A stretch of DNA of 64,000 nucleotides from an uncultured Subdoligranulum sp. Lineage in GTDB: Bacteria; Bacillota; Clostridia; Oscillospirales; Ruminococcaceae. Below, piece after piece: positions 18,201 through 27,686 of the stretch. The notes beneath the pieces are model-generated. The model was not told where the DNA came from, searched no databases, and saw only the letters and a program-made list of their open reading frames with translations. The translations under genes and the position numbers were made by a program. The number at the start of each line of letters is the position of its first letter. The stretch's first letter is position 1. Location: the NCBI GenBank assembly GCA_945830575.1, contig CALZZE010000003.1, forward strand, positions 1 through 64,000, read 5' to 3'.

Positions 18201-20721
18201 TCGTGTCCATTTCCTGCCACACAAGGCGGGGCTTGCCGCCCACCGAGGCAAGCCGGAACACCGCCGCCTCGTTCGCGGTACGCACGATCTGCAGCTGGTT
18301 GTCTGCCAGCACATCCTCGGCTGCGGTGGAGGCACCGTTTGCATTGGCGCTCAGCAGCACCGGGCCGGCATCGGCGGTGTAGCTGCTGGTGCCCGGTGAA
18401 GCCTCCGAGAGGGCATCAAGGTCAAGACTGACCGTGCCGTCTTCGTTCTGAGGCAGGGCGGCCAGCGCAAAGGCGGCGCGGGACCGGCCCCAGCTGTCGT
18501 ACAGCGTGGTGTCCTTGGCAAGGTACCAGGTTTTGGATGCCGTAAAGAGCAGCGCCACGACCCGCACCGTTCCCGAAAGCGTGGCGCCCAGCCGCAGATG
18601 GGGATAGCTGTGGGTGGGATCCTCGTCCGCAGCGTACAAGGTGTTTGTCAGGTTCAGCGAGCCGTACAGTTCACCCTGCAGCGCGGCCACGCCTTTGATG
18701 CCGATGCCGGCGTAAAGGGACAGGGCCAGACCCACCGACAACGCCAGATCGCCGATGAAGCCGCGCTCCGGGGAGAACAGGATGGACATCTGATTGAACA
18801 GGTTTGCAAATTCTTCGGTCTGCTCGTATCCGGCGGGAACCTTGGTGGCAACGCCGAAGGAACCGTTCACCCCGCCGCTGGCACCCAGTTCAAAACCGGC
18901 ATACACCGGCATCAGCCCAAAGACCAGATACCCTGTCTGGTTGTATTTCCCGGAGAAGGAGAACGCGCCGGACAGCACACCCTCCAAACGGCCGGTGTCA
19001 CGGTTGTAGCCGCCCAGCACGCCCAGCATCCCCGAAAGTGTGCAGGATGCGCCGTGGCTGGACATCAGCTTGAAAAAGGAACCGTCCTTCATGCGGGCTC
19101 TGCCGTTGAGGTAGGCGTCCACCTTCTTGTTCCACAGCTTATTGACAGATTGCAGATAATTCTCCGCTTTCTTCTGCTGGTTGGGGTCCAGCGGTTTGGT
19201 ATCCACACCGAATTCTTCCGGCACATACAGGGTATCGCCGCCCAGACTGATGGCCAGAAAATAGGTGCCATTGGGCAGCATCATCAGGGTGGCGGGCACC
19301 TTGGGGAGGGTAGCGTTGATGGAGCTGTCATCCAAAAAGGTGCCGGTGTTCTTGATGGTCACGCTGGAGGTGGAGGTTCCGCCCGCTGCAACGCCACCGA
19401 ACAGAGTCAGCTGGAAATTCCGGGCGGTGGGCCTGCTCACGATGGCATTGCGCACCGACACCCGGCTCAGCGGTACGGTCAGCCCGGCAAAGCGCAGGCT
19501 CAGTTCATCGCCGCCCCGCAGCAGGCCGATGCCGCGCTGGTTCCACTTGGCGGTCTGGGTGTATAGGCGGGTGTTTTCATCCGGCCCGGCCAATTCGGCC
19601 AGGCCGTTGCCCACGCTGGAAACCACCCGCAGCTCGTCATCCCCAAGGGGAGAGCCGGACTCCTTCTTGTCGCCCTTGGCGGCCAGCGTCAGGGCGTCAG
19701 TGCCCGTTGGCCAGCTGGTCACATTGGGGTTGCGGGACAGCAGGATGGTCAGTTTGCTGTCGGCGCTGTCCTCCGCCTTGGGCACCAGATCAAGGGAAAC
19801 ATCACCCCGGATGATGTCGGCGCCGCTGAGGTCGGCGGAACGGATGTAATAAGGCTCGTCATCGCTGATGGGTTTCAGCTGGATGGTCATCATGCTTTTG
19901 GTTTCCAGCTGGATCTCCGGGTAGGTCTGGGTCTGGTAGCCGTCGGCCTGCACGTCCATTTTGCAGTAGGAGACATTTTGCAGGTTGTCAATGACGGCGA
20001 TGCCCTCAGCGCCGGAAATGCCCTGTGAGCCTTCGCCGGTTATGTGGGTGGAAATGATGCCGTTGTCGCGCTTCACCGTGACCGTTGCGCCGCGCAGCTG
20101 GCTGCCGTTTTCATCCAGCACCTGCACCACCATGCAGCTGTCATCCACCACCAACACGGTGCCCTCGGCGGAGACCGAATTGGTGCGGGCGCTGGCGGCG
20201 GGAGAGAGGAGCTCTACCTTGCTCCAGTCATTGGGGACCAGCGTCAGGGGCAGCTCCGGCGGCTCTGCATCTTCGGACAGAGTGGCCGGGGCGTTCCTCA
20301 GGGCGGAAATGGCCTGCGCCTGCTCGTCTGCCAGCTGCGCAAATTCCATCAGTTCATCGGGGGCTACCTTGCTGGGCTGCCGCATGATTTCTCCCAGCTC
20401 GCGCATCAGCTCGTTGATGTCCTCCATCCCCTCCACAGGGGCGTTGGGATTTTCCTCCACATAGGACATCCCTTCCGGCAGGGAGAACCCAACGGCATCC
20501 TCCTCATCTGGCAGAGAGAGAACAGCGGCAGAAACAGGATTCTCCTCCGGGATCGGTTCCGCAGGCTCCTTTGAAGGCGTTTCGCTTTCCTCTGTCTGGG
20601 CTGTTTCCGGCGTGGCAAATTCCTCCGCCAATGCCGCCAATCCGCCGGTGGACTGTATCAGCATCGCTGCGGCCAGCAGTGCGCTGACCCAGCGAAGAAA
20701 GGGGTTTTTCATCCTGTTCAC
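15247..20721 (-). CDS. Very large cell-surface protein with LPXTG-like C-terminus
   Basis: 1824 aa; N-terminal signal; two InlB-type repeat-like units (FAGWQENGVIVST..., FVGWQENGAIVSA...); AIPRTSDDSPLLLWVTLLGISLAGLVLLVIRKRRRK. Confidence 0.85.
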   Translation of the reverse strand: MNRMKNPFLRWVSALLAAAMLIQSTGGLAALAEEFATPETAQTEESETPSKEPAEPIPEENPVSAAVLSLPDEEDAVGFSLPEGMSYVEENPNAPVEGMEDINELMRELGEIMRQPSKVAPDELMEFAQLADEQAQAISALRNAPATLSEDAEPPELPLTLVPNDWSKVELLSPAASARTNSVSAEGTVLVVDDSCMVVQVLDENGSQLRGATVTVKRDNGIISTHITGEGSQGISGAEGIAVIDNLQNVSYCKMDVQADGYQTQTYPEIQLETKSMMTIQLKPISDDEPYYIRSADLSGADIIRGDVSLDLVPKAEDSADSKLTILLSRNPNVTSWPTGTDALTLAAKGDKKESGSPLGDDELRVVSSVGNGLAELAGPDENTRLYTQTAKWNQRGIGLLRGGDELSLRFAGLTVPLSRVSVRNAIVSRPTARNFQLTLFGGVAAGGTSTSSVTIKNTGTFLDDSSINATLPKVPATLMMLPNGTYFLAISLGGDTLYVPEEFGVDTKPLDPNQQKKAENYLQSVNKLWNKKVDAYLNGRARMKDGSFFKLMSSHGASCTLSGMLGVLGGYNRDTGRLEGVLSGAFSFSGKYNQTGYLVFGLMPVYAGFELGASGGVNGSFGVATKVPAGYEQTEEFANLFNQMSILFSPERGFIGDLALSVGLALSLYAGIGIKGVAALQGELYGSLNLTNTLYAADEDPTHSYPHLRLGATLSGTVRVVALLFTASKTWYLAKDTTLYDSWGRSRAAFALAALPQNEDGTVSLDLDALSEASPGTSSYTADAGPVLLSANANGASTAAEDVLADNQLQIVRTANEAAVFRLASVGGKPRLVWQEMDTKDGSLEGDVHVLNTPDVFSYAVTANATQNTDAASQDNVYITLITGDFDKGDTLEQRAATTGVRGITLNLSTGEVLFDQQVREPDGTYCHSPQAAGVGNLCNPMWIESKAFTSKANTGTLRRWNGDEAGITRIGTIKNSMLSTGLVGEGQPCLLRVSWSGTGLRLRAYDSNGKGVRGMECALPIDTGILSETESQNLLEHVYVSGNCLYLVSAGRLVRVVMNEDGTLTAETAKNTDGTELHIGSGQGSYALSVLPESTNHCGNLITLVHRVDEQGNAANVVKNQFFYDTENLPFTIHTAQEYQLSDTSTVGGFAVLTHPGSNLNSLSGLSLVYNADVTADATGTVSQCDVRQWHKELDRDLTAEEVYLPMAVVKRGQTGVELQVLITNNGGQTEDQVWLKAQDEHGDLIHLNNESGQYGTVAYGLSPALAPGESQWLTLTTFTALNCWTNGAHTIHVQASYNETFPAALADEDTVPYGSAQVQMDQPMLTLSGELFSYGDRRLVDLTITNESTVPVKFADLKLMQIAYDGDGEPDSSETPQLVLDFSALGSDRQLTDSNDLGDNQWSEHRYTTTLDVTAAMADHRYLLLYLTTDADGGIDSVTAHGTLMLENPDKDPAFQHIGTEVARPLTGTTAGDKGLIQGASTDLTATAADGFRFAGWQENGVIVSTDNPLHIQCTDCAEDHRTFTAVFEDAGSHLLTLNADPAQGTVQVEGVSDTQTISDGTVSTAPDDAVLTLSVTPAAGKRFVGWQENGAIVSADAPLTLTLTASRTLTAVFEDVTAAQTSDSRVQAQSGLRDDDLPEGMTVQQAQTALHDALAGRLALEGSALYSVQLQMRQNNGQWQPVDGELAEPVTVTLTLPEGVNARQQAIVVAHMRTIDSMEGDAGSIEFPAVTVISEREVQVTVSSLSPFAAGWSAAPHSEHPEIGEAIRNGTWGVDDTPTAKATGAIPRTSDDSPLLLWVTLLGISLAGLVLLVIRKRRRK

Positions 20722-20744
20722 CTCATGATTCCAGATTCTTAATT

Positions 20745-20781
20745 AGCATACAACACTTCATGGGACAAAAGTGGGACAGAA
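20745..20781 (-). promoter_or_regulatory. 11-bp-period direct-repeat promoter (motif 1) for the large surface protein
   Basis: Reverse strand: TTCTGTCCC-AC-TTTTGTCCC-N11-TATGCT. Confidence 0.7.
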
Positions 20782-20801
20782 TTCGGCGTTTTTTGTCGCA
20801 A

Positions 20802-22925
20802 TCAGGAAATTTTTACTTCTTTCGCCTGAGATTCGGCGCTTTCCGGCAATGCATTCAGACCGACACACAGCATGGACAGGTCGTCAAACTGTTCCATCGG
20901 TCCGGCAAAACGGTCCACATCTTTCTTGACCGTTTCACAGAGTCTCTGAACATCCAGATCCGGATGCGCCGCCAGACAGGCCAGCAAACGGCCTTCACCG
21001 TACAGCTGCTGGTCGCTGTTATGGGCCTCCGTCACACCATCGGTGTACAGAAACAGCACATCCCCCGGCTCCAGAACCAGTTCATTGCAGCGGTAGCGAA
21101 TGCCGTCCATGCCGCCCAACACAAAACCCGGTTTTGTGCGCAGATAGGACAGCTCGCCATCTTTCCGGCGAAGCAGCGGCGGGTTATGCCCGGCGTTTGC
21201 GTAGCGCACCCGTCCGGTGGAGAGGTCCAGAACGCCCATCCAGGCGGTCACAAACATATCGGCCTCGTTGCCTTCACACAATCGGTGGTTGGCCTGCGTG
21301 AACACCTGCTCCACCGGCAGCCCGCTTTCAGCGCTGCTTTTCAGGAAGGCTTTGGCGGTCATCATGAACATGGCGGCGGGGATTCCCTTGCCGGACACAT
21401 CCGCAATGAGAAACGCCAGCCGGTTTTCCTCCAGCAAATAGAAATCGTAAAAATCGCCGCCCACCTCCCTGGCCGTATCCATGCTGGCATAGATGCTGAA
21501 CTCCGACCGGTGCGGGAAAGGCGGAAAGGTGGACGGCAGCGCCGCGTGCTGGATCTGGCGGGCAAGCTCCAGCTCCTGATCCACACGGGCGGCGGCCTCG
21601 GCGATGTAGTGCTTTAGGGTGTCCACCGTTTGGTTGATGTCATCGGACAGCTGCACAAATTCCAGACAGGTGCGGACATCCGCCTTCTCCTCCAGCTCAC
21701 CGGCGGTGATTTTTGCCAGAGAGGCGTTGAGTTTCCGCATGTTCTCCACCACGACCTTCCGGACAGTGACGGTGATCTGCGCAAACAGGAACGCATACAC
21801 CAGAATCTCCACAAAAATCAGCAGGCAGGAGCCCACATCCCTTGAGAACATGGCCTCGCTGTAGGGCAGAAGTGCCAGGATGAGGTACCCGTCCGCATGG
21901 GTGTAGGCCCAGTAGCAGTCCACGCCGTCAATTTCGCTGCGGTAGGTGGTGCTTTGCTGATACCTTCCCGCGTTGTCGGGGCGCAGCATCAGGAGATTTT
22001 CGCCGGTGTGTCCGCTCCCGCCGCTGACGATAGTGCCGTTCTCATCGCAGACGATGAAGTACCCCTCCTCCCAGATATGCCGGTTGCTGGCCGTGTCGGC
22101 AATGGCGGTGCGCCTGTCCTCCGCAGAGGCGGTCTGCGCCGCAGTCTCCGACACGGCGGTGCGCATGTCCTGAAGGTTGGTGAGCAGAAGATCATCCACG
22201 GCGCTCTGGGTGGCGGTGGTGAGCATGGTCCAGGTGAACCATTCTGTGATCAGCAGGGAGCTAAACACAATGACAAACAGCCAGAACTGAAAGGTCTCGT
22301 TGATGCTCCGCTGTTCTTTGGAGCGGATGGTCGGGCGGTACGGTCCGGGATGCCCGGCCAGTCGCACCAAAAGCTGTGTCAGCAGCATACTGCCGCAGCT
22401 CACGGGGAGTATCAGCGGCAGGCAACTGCGTACAAACTCAAAAACGTTGGCGTCGGCGGCGTTGGTAAAAAACACAAGGCTCAGATGCAGCACGGCCACC
22501 ACGTTCGGCACCAGCAGGGAATAGCCGGGGCCGGGGCGGCGGTCCTCCAACAGGCAGCGCCGTACCAAAGCCCCGATGACGCCGGAAAGAAGCAGCGTGA
22601 ACACCCCGGCCAGATGGGCGTACTCCGCCGGAACCAGACAATACAACAGAACTGAACCGAGACAACCGGCAATCAGCCCCGCAGGCGCGCCGAAAAACAG
22701 CCCTGCCGCCAGCGGGAGGGTTTCATGGGGCGTCAGCAATAACGCGGGGGTCAGCGAGGCTTCCAGCAGAACAAGGCTGCCGAAGGCCACGCCAATCACA
22801 CCCTGCCGCACCACATCCGGCAGGCGGGCAAAAGGAGATTTTTGTTCAGCAAGAACAAGGAGGACCGACGCCAGCGCGGGCAGCAGAACGGCAAGGAGCA
22901 GCTGAGGTATCATAGAATACTCCAT
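20802..22925 (-). CDS. Membrane SpoIIE/RsbU-type PP2C phosphatase with 5TM-LYT-like N-terminus
   Basis: AREVGGDFYDFYLLEENRLAFLIADVSGKGIPAAMFMM...FLYTDGVTEAHN; HAMP-like linker. Confidence 0.88.
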   Translation of the reverse strand: MEYSMIPQLLLAVLLPALASVLLVLAEQKSPFARLPDVVRQGVIGVAFGSLVLLEASLTPALLLTPHETLPLAAGLFFGAPAGLIAGCLGSVLLYCLVPAEYAHLAGVFTLLLSGVIGALVRRCLLEDRRPGPGYSLLVPNVVAVLHLSLVFFTNAADANVFEFVRSCLPLILPVSCGSMLLTQLLVRLAGHPGPYRPTIRSKEQRSINETFQFWLFVIVFSSLLITEWFTWTMLTTATQSAVDDLLLTNLQDMRTAVSETAAQTASAEDRRTAIADTASNRHIWEEGYFIVCDENGTIVSGGSGHTGENLLMLRPDNAGRYQQSTTYRSEIDGVDCYWAYTHADGYLILALLPYSEAMFSRDVGSCLLIFVEILVYAFLFAQITVTVRKVVVENMRKLNASLAKITAGELEEKADVRTCLEFVQLSDDINQTVDTLKHYIAEAAARVDQELELARQIQHAALPSTFPPFPHRSEFSIYASMDTAREVGGDFYDFYLLEENRLAFLIADVSGKGIPAAMFMMTAKAFLKSSAESGLPVEQVFTQANHRLCEGNEADMFVTAWMGVLDLSTGRVRYANAGHNPPLLRRKDGELSYLRTKPGFVLGGMDGIRYRCNELVLEPGDVLFLYTDGVTEAHNSDQQLYGEGRLLACLAAHPDLDVQRLCETVKKDVDRFAGPMEQFDDLSMLCVGLNALPESAESQAKEVKIS

Positions 22926-22970
22926 TCTTCAGGATTCAGCAGCAGGAAAATATTTGCACGGTGGACATAA

Positions 22971-23142
22971 GGCAACACCGCACAATTCACGGCTTACGCC
23001 TTACGCACCGCTCCGACGAACGATGCGCACCATCTGCGTTGCAAAAATGCTCGATAATACACAAAGTATTATCTGCGCTTTTTGCTTAGCAGCTGGCACA
23101 CCTCGTCCGCCGTATCGGCACGTAGAATTATGCGGTGCCGCC
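22971..23142. repeat. MITE-like 172-bp element, copy 1
   Basis: Terminal inverted repeats GGCAACACCGCACAATTC / GAATTATGCGGTGCCGCC; near identical to 45271-45442; flanked by ATAA on both sides. Confidence 0.82.
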
Positions 23143-23196
23143 ATAAAAAACAGCACAGCCCCGCAAAAGGCTGTGCTGCCGACGATGCAAGTCCTC

Positions 23197-23634
23197 TTAC
23201 AGGCTGGGACGCTGGCCCTCATACTCCGCGCTGCCAAAGCCCAGAACGGCCAGACAGATGGGGGCGAAGAAGTAGGTCAGCACACCGAACCCAGTGCCCT
23301 TGCCGAAGGCGTGGGCCAAACGGATGTACAGTTTCATGGTCAGCACGAGACTCACCACGGACATCACGATGACAACCAGGCTGAGGAAAAGCGGGGATTC
23401 CTCGTTGGTGGGGATGCTCACGCAGAACGAGGCAATCAGCTGCAGCCAGAAGAACTTGCTGTCCCACAGCAGGCCGTACAAATTGAAGCTGTTGTAGATG
23501 GGAACGAGGCCCTTCCAGCCAGGCATCCCCATTTTCTGGAAAATGCGGTACATGCCGATGAGGTTCAGCAGCGTGATCGCCACACGCAGAGCCACGGAAA
23601 AGACCGCCAGCCCCCCTGCAAGAATGAGTTCCAT
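23197..23634 (-). CDS. Small membrane protein (DUF5684-like)
   Basis: MYRIFQKMGMPGWKGLVPIYNSFNLYGLLWDSKFFWLQL...RLAHAFGKGTGFGVLTYFFAPICLAVLGFGSAEY. Confidence 0.75.
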   Translation of the reverse strand: MELILAGGLAVFSVALRVAITLLNLIGMYRIFQKMGMPGWKGLVPIYNSFNLYGLLWDSKFFWLQLIASFCVSIPTNEESPLFLSLVVIVMSVVSLVLTMKLYIRLAHAFGKGTGFGVLTYFFAPICLAVLGFGSAEYEGQRPSL

Positions 23635-23680
23635 AACAAAATACCTCCCTGTTTGACAGTGATTGAAAGATTTCCTGTCA

Positions 23681-23717
23681 AGTATACCACATGGAATGGG
23701 ACAACAGTGGTACAGAA
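23681..23717 (-). promoter_or_regulatory. 11-bp-period direct-repeat promoter (motif 1), leftward
   Basis: Reverse strand: TTCTGTACC-AC-TGTTGTCCC-N11-TATACT. Confidence 0.7.
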
Positions 23718-23753
23718 TCGACGTTTTTTTCAAAAAAATTCAAAAAATCTGCG

Positions 23754-23790
23754 TTTTGTGTCAATTTTGTCCGATTTTCTGTGGTATACT
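23754..23790 (+). promoter_or_regulatory. 11-bp-period direct-repeat promoter (motif 1), rightward
   Basis: TTTTGTGTC-AA-TTTTGTCCG-N11-TATACT. Confidence 0.7.
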
Positions 23791-23815
23791 TGGTAAAAAA
23801 CGAGGAGGCGGGACA

Positions 23816-26041
23816 ATGCGTTTCATCAACCGGGTCATTGCGTTGCTGCTGGCTTTGGGAATGGCGGTGTCGCTGGCGGGGTGCAGTAAAGAGGAAATGA
23901 TGGGTTCCCTTGCCGGTCTTATGGAAAAAGCGACCGGCCCCATTCAGCCGGACAAAACGCTGGACGGCAGCGCCTGGCGAAACTCGGACATCATCGGCGC
24001 GGTCACAGAGACCACGCAGGTCAGCTTAAAGGATGACTTCCACACCGCCGTCAACCGGGACTGGATGCTGACGGCGGACACCTCGGAGTACGGGCGGGCG
24101 TCCCGGTTTGTGGATGCGCAGGTGGCGTTGAATGAGCAGATGCTCAGCCTGTTCCAGCCGGGGGACAACACCTGTGATGAGGAAATCCTGCCCCAAAGCG
24201 AGGCCGACCATCTGAAAGACCTGCTGCTCACCATGACGGAGCTGGGCGGCGGCCATGCCGTCCGCAATCAGCAGGGCGTGGAACCGCTGCGCCGCTACCT
24301 GCAGGCGGTGGAGGACATCCAGACGCTGGACGGCCTGACCGCCTACCTGTGCGGGGAGGGCGGCCCCCGGCTGTTGCAGGAAACGCTGATGAATGGAAAG
24401 GTGGAGGCGCCTCTTGACAGCCGGGATGTGTACACCGTCCATCTGAACGCGATGAGCCATCTGGTGCTGGAGGACCCTGAGGAGTATCGTTCCATCACCT
24501 CCTTCGGGGAACGCCTGCTGGAGGTGCGCCAGAACGCGGTGCGCACCGTGCTGGGGCGGCTGGGGTATTCCGATGCGCAGGCCGGGGAATGGTTCCGGCG
24601 CTGCCTGTGGCTGGAGGTCAGCCTTGTGCGCTGCCTGCCCACCCAAAGCGAAACGAACAACAAAAACTACGAAACCCACATCAACAACCCGTACACGCGG
24701 GAGGAACTGGCGGCCCGGCAGGGGAGCTTCCCACTCACCACGCTGCTGGACGGCGCCGGTCTGGGCGGCTCGGACAGCTACCTTCTCTATGAGCCGCTGT
24801 ATCTGGACACCCTCGCGAAGCTGTATACCGACAGCCGGGTGGAGGACTTCAAGGCGTATTTCATCGTACATACCGTGCTGGAGGCGCTGCCTTTGCTGGA
24901 TGACGCCTGCGGTGAGCTGGAGGAAACCATCAGCGCGGTGATGAACGGAACTTCGCAGTCAAGGGAGCAGACCACCGGGGATGAGGAGGAGCCGCTGCCG
25001 CCGGTACCCACCGACACCCTGCCGGAGGAGCAGGATACACCGCTGGAGGAGACCGTGTCCGGGTACGTCACGCCCTATCTGCCGGGCGTGGTGCAGGAAT
25101 TGTATGTGGCGCGGTTCTGCACCGCCGAGGAAAAACGCCAGCTCACCGCCATGATCGATGACATTGTGGCCTGCTATGAGGAGATGCTGGCCGGGGAGGA
25201 CTGGCTTGGCGAGGAGACCCGGCAGCAGGCCATCGAAAAGCTGCGGGCCATCAAGGCGCGGGTGCTGTACCCGGATGAACTGACGGATTATTCCGGCCTG
25301 ACGCTGCGCAGCGCCGCCGAGGGCGGCAGCCTTCTGGACGCGGTGGCGGACATCCGGGCGTTTGAAACGCAGCACGCCGGGGACAAGGTGAACCGCCCCA
25401 TCGACCGGGCGGACTGGGATATGACCGAGATTCCCACCACCGCCGCAAACGCCTGCTATCTATTCAACAGCAACGTCATCAACATTCTGGCAGGTACGCT
25501 GGCAGGGAACGCGCTGTATGACCCGGAGGCGCCCGTGGAGCAGAACATGGCCATGCTGGGGGTCATTGTGGGGCATGAGATCAGCCACGGATTTGATATC
25601 AACGGTTACTATTTCGACAAGGACGGCCTGCCCAACAGCTGGTGGACCAGCGAGGATGAGCTGGCTTTCCGGGAACGGGCGGACCGGCTGGCCAACTATT
25701 ACAGCACACTGTCGGTGCTGCCCAATATGTCCGGTGGGTACAATGGCAAAAAGGTGCAGAGCGAGGCCATCGCGGACATGGGCGGCGTGAAGGCGATGCT
25801 GCTCATGGCGGAAAAAATGCCGGATTTTGACTATGAATTGTTTTTCACCAGCTACGCCTCGCTGTGGCGCAGCCAGTGCGACTATTTTTCGGAAATGCAG
25901 AATATGGACGATGAGCATCCCCTGGATTTCCTGCGCACCAACGTGACCCTACAGCAGTTTGAGGAATTTTACCAGACCTTTGACATCGGACCGGGGGACG
26001 GCATGTACCTTGCCCCGGAAAACCGCGTTGCGGTGTGGTAA
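23816..26041 (+). CDS. M13 (neprilysin/PepO)-family metallopeptidase, lipoprotein
   Basis: Lipobox SLAGC; VIVGHEISHGFD zinc motif; SEAIADMGGVKAML. Confidence 0.9.
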   Translation: MRFINRVIALLLALGMAVSLAGCSKEEMMGSLAGLMEKATGPIQPDKTLDGSAWRNSDIIGAVTETTQVSLKDDFHTAVNRDWMLTADTSEYGRASRFVDAQVALNEQMLSLFQPGDNTCDEEILPQSEADHLKDLLLTMTELGGGHAVRNQQGVEPLRRYLQAVEDIQTLDGLTAYLCGEGGPRLLQETLMNGKVEAPLDSRDVYTVHLNAMSHLVLEDPEEYRSITSFGERLLEVRQNAVRTVLGRLGYSDAQAGEWFRRCLWLEVSLVRCLPTQSETNNKNYETHINNPYTREELAARQGSFPLTTLLDGAGLGGSDSYLLYEPLYLDTLAKLYTDSRVEDFKAYFIVHTVLEALPLLDDACGELEETISAVMNGTSQSREQTTGDEEEPLPPVPTDTLPEEQDTPLEETVSGYVTPYLPGVVQELYVARFCTAEEKRQLTAMIDDIVACYEEMLAGEDWLGEETRQQAIEKLRAIKARVLYPDELTDYSGLTLRSAAEGGSLLDAVADIRAFETQHAGDKVNRPIDRADWDMTEIPTTAANACYLFNSNVINILAGTLAGNALYDPEAPVEQNMAMLGVIVGHEISHGFDINGYYFDKDGLPNSWWTSEDELAFRERADRLANYYSTLSVLPNMSGGYNGKKVQSEAIADMGGVKAMLLMAEKMPDFDYELFFTSYASLWRSQCDYFSEMQNMDDEHPLDFLRTNVTLQQFEEFYQTFDIGPGDGMYLAPENRVAVW

Positions 26042-26054
26042 GGAGGGAACCATC

Positions 26055-26864
26055 ATGAGCGAAACCATCATTTCCATGCAGGGCATCACCAAAAGCTACG
26101 GCAAGCATCAGGTGCTGCATGATGTCAATCTGGACATTCAGAAGGGCGATATTTTCGGCCTCATCGGCCGCAACGGCGCAGGCAAGACCACGCTGTTCAA
26201 GGTGATTCTGGGCCTGTCGGACTACAAGGGCAAGCTGACCATTGCGGGCAGCGGGAATCTGAGCGCCGGTCGGCGCAAGATCGGATTTCTGGTGGGCTCC
26301 AACTTTTTCGGGAGCATGACCGCCCGGGAAAATCTGGAATACTACCGGGTGATGAAGGGCCTGAAAGAAAAGCGGGAAATCGACCTCGTACTGAAAATCG
26401 TGGGGCTGGATAAGGCCAAAGGCCCCTACAGTCGGTTTTCCATGGGCATGAAGCAGCGTCTCGGCATCGCCAACGCCATGCTGGGCGGGCCAGAAATTCT
26501 GATTCTGGACGAACCCACCAACGGTCTGGACCCGCAGGGCATCGCGGATGTGCGGGCGCTCATCCAGCGTCTCAACGAGGAATTTGGCATGACGGTCATT
26601 GTGTCCTCCCACATTCTGGGGGAATTGCAAAACACCGCCCACAAGTTCGGCATCATCAACGAGGGCACGCTGGCGCGGGTCATCACACAGGAGGACCTGA
26701 TCTCCCAACAGCGGGCGGTGCGTCTGCGGGTGGATGATGTGGACAGGGCCAAGGCGGCGCTGGCCGCTGCCGGGGTGCAGGTGCTGGACGAGGTGACCGA
26801 GCAGCGCAGTCTGGAGGATTTCTATTTCAGCCTTGTGGGCGGTAAGGGGGGCAACGCGCAATGA
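26055..26864 (+). CDS. ABC transporter ATP-binding protein
   Basis: Walker A GRNGAGKTTLF, signature-region RFSMGMKQRL, Walker B ILILDEPTNGLDP. Confidence 0.93.
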   Translation: MSETIISMQGITKSYGKHQVLHDVNLDIQKGDIFGLIGRNGAGKTTLFKVILGLSDYKGKLTIAGSGNLSAGRRKIGFLVGSNFFGSMTARENLEYYRVMKGLKEKREIDLVLKIVGLDKAKGPYSRFSMGMKQRLGIANAMLGGPEILILDEPTNGLDPQGIADVRALIQRLNEEFGMTVIVSSHILGELQNTAHKFGIINEGTLARVITQEDLISQQRAVRLRVDDVDRAKAALAAAGVQVLDEVTEQRSLEDFYFSLVGGKGGNAQ

Positions 26865-27616
26865 AACAGTATTTTATGGCGGATTACCGCCGTGCCATGA
26901 CCTGCCGGTCCCATCTGGTGGAAATCGTGCTGATGGCGGTGGCTGTGATTCTGATGGCGGTGTGGGGCAGGTTTACCATCGACGGCAACTGGAACGCGGT
27001 GTCTTATCTGAGCGCCATCTCGTTTCCCCTGTCCTTTATGGCCATGTTCCTGGGCCTGTTTGACATTCTGGCGGTGTTCTCGGAGGATTTCAAGGCCAAG
27101 ACCATGCAGGTAGCCATCGGCCGGGGCGTCAGCCGGACACAGGTGGTCCTCACTAAGCTGCTGGATGTGGCGATGGTGCTGCTCACCGATTTGATGCTGT
27201 TTTTTGTGCTGACGGTGGGGCTGTCCTGGGTGATTGGCGCGCCGCTGACCGGCAGCCGTCTGGTCCAGCATGTCATTGATTTTCTGGTGCAGTGGTTGGA
27301 CGGCATCGGCTATACCGCTGTAGTGCTGTCGCTTTTGTTCCACCTGCAAAGCATGCTGGTGCCGATTCTGCTGTATCTGATTCTTTCGGGCCGGGCGGTG
27401 TACGCCATTCTGCGGCTGTTCACCTTCTGGGGGCCGGAGTGGCTGCAAAAGCTGCATCTGGACAATTACACGCTGGACGCATTTCTGGACACGCTGCGCA
27501 CCCATCTGGTGCTGGGGCAGTTGAATCCGGGGGCGCTCGTGGGCATTGCGGTGTATCTGGTGCTGGGCACAGTGGCGGCCGTGCTGGTGTTCCGCAAACA
27601 GGAACTGGAATTCTGA
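26861..27616 (+). CDS. ABC transporter permease
   Basis: Overlaps the upstream ATPase gene by 4 bp; six or so hydrophobic segments. Confidence 0.82.
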   Translation: MKQYFMADYRRAMTCRSHLVEIVLMAVAVILMAVWGRFTIDGNWNAVSYLSAISFPLSFMAMFLGLFDILAVFSEDFKAKTMQVAIGRGVSRTQVVLTKLLDVAMVLLTDLMLFFVLTVGLSWVIGAPLTGSRLVQHVIDFLVQWLDGIGYTAVVLSLLFHLQSMLVPILLYLILSGRAVYAILRLFTFWGPEWLQKLHLDNYTLDAFLDTLRTHLVLGQLNPGALVGIAVYLVLGTVAAVLVFRKQELEF

Positions 27617-27627
27617 ACCTTCAGATA

Positions 27628-27681
27628 CAAAAAACACTGCGGAAAGAACCCCCATTCGGGTCCTTTCCGCAGTGTTTTGTT
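27628..27681. terminator. Bidirectional terminator
   Basis: AAAACACTGCGGAAAGAACCCCCATTCGGGTCCTTTCCGCAGTGTTTT hairpin between convergent genes. Confidence 0.85.
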
Positions 27682-27686
27682 AGCGG

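Noticed and set aside
15058-18399. 1113-aa + strand ORF
   Set aside because: Antisense to the LPXTG-like surface protein; composition is artefactual and there is no domain signal
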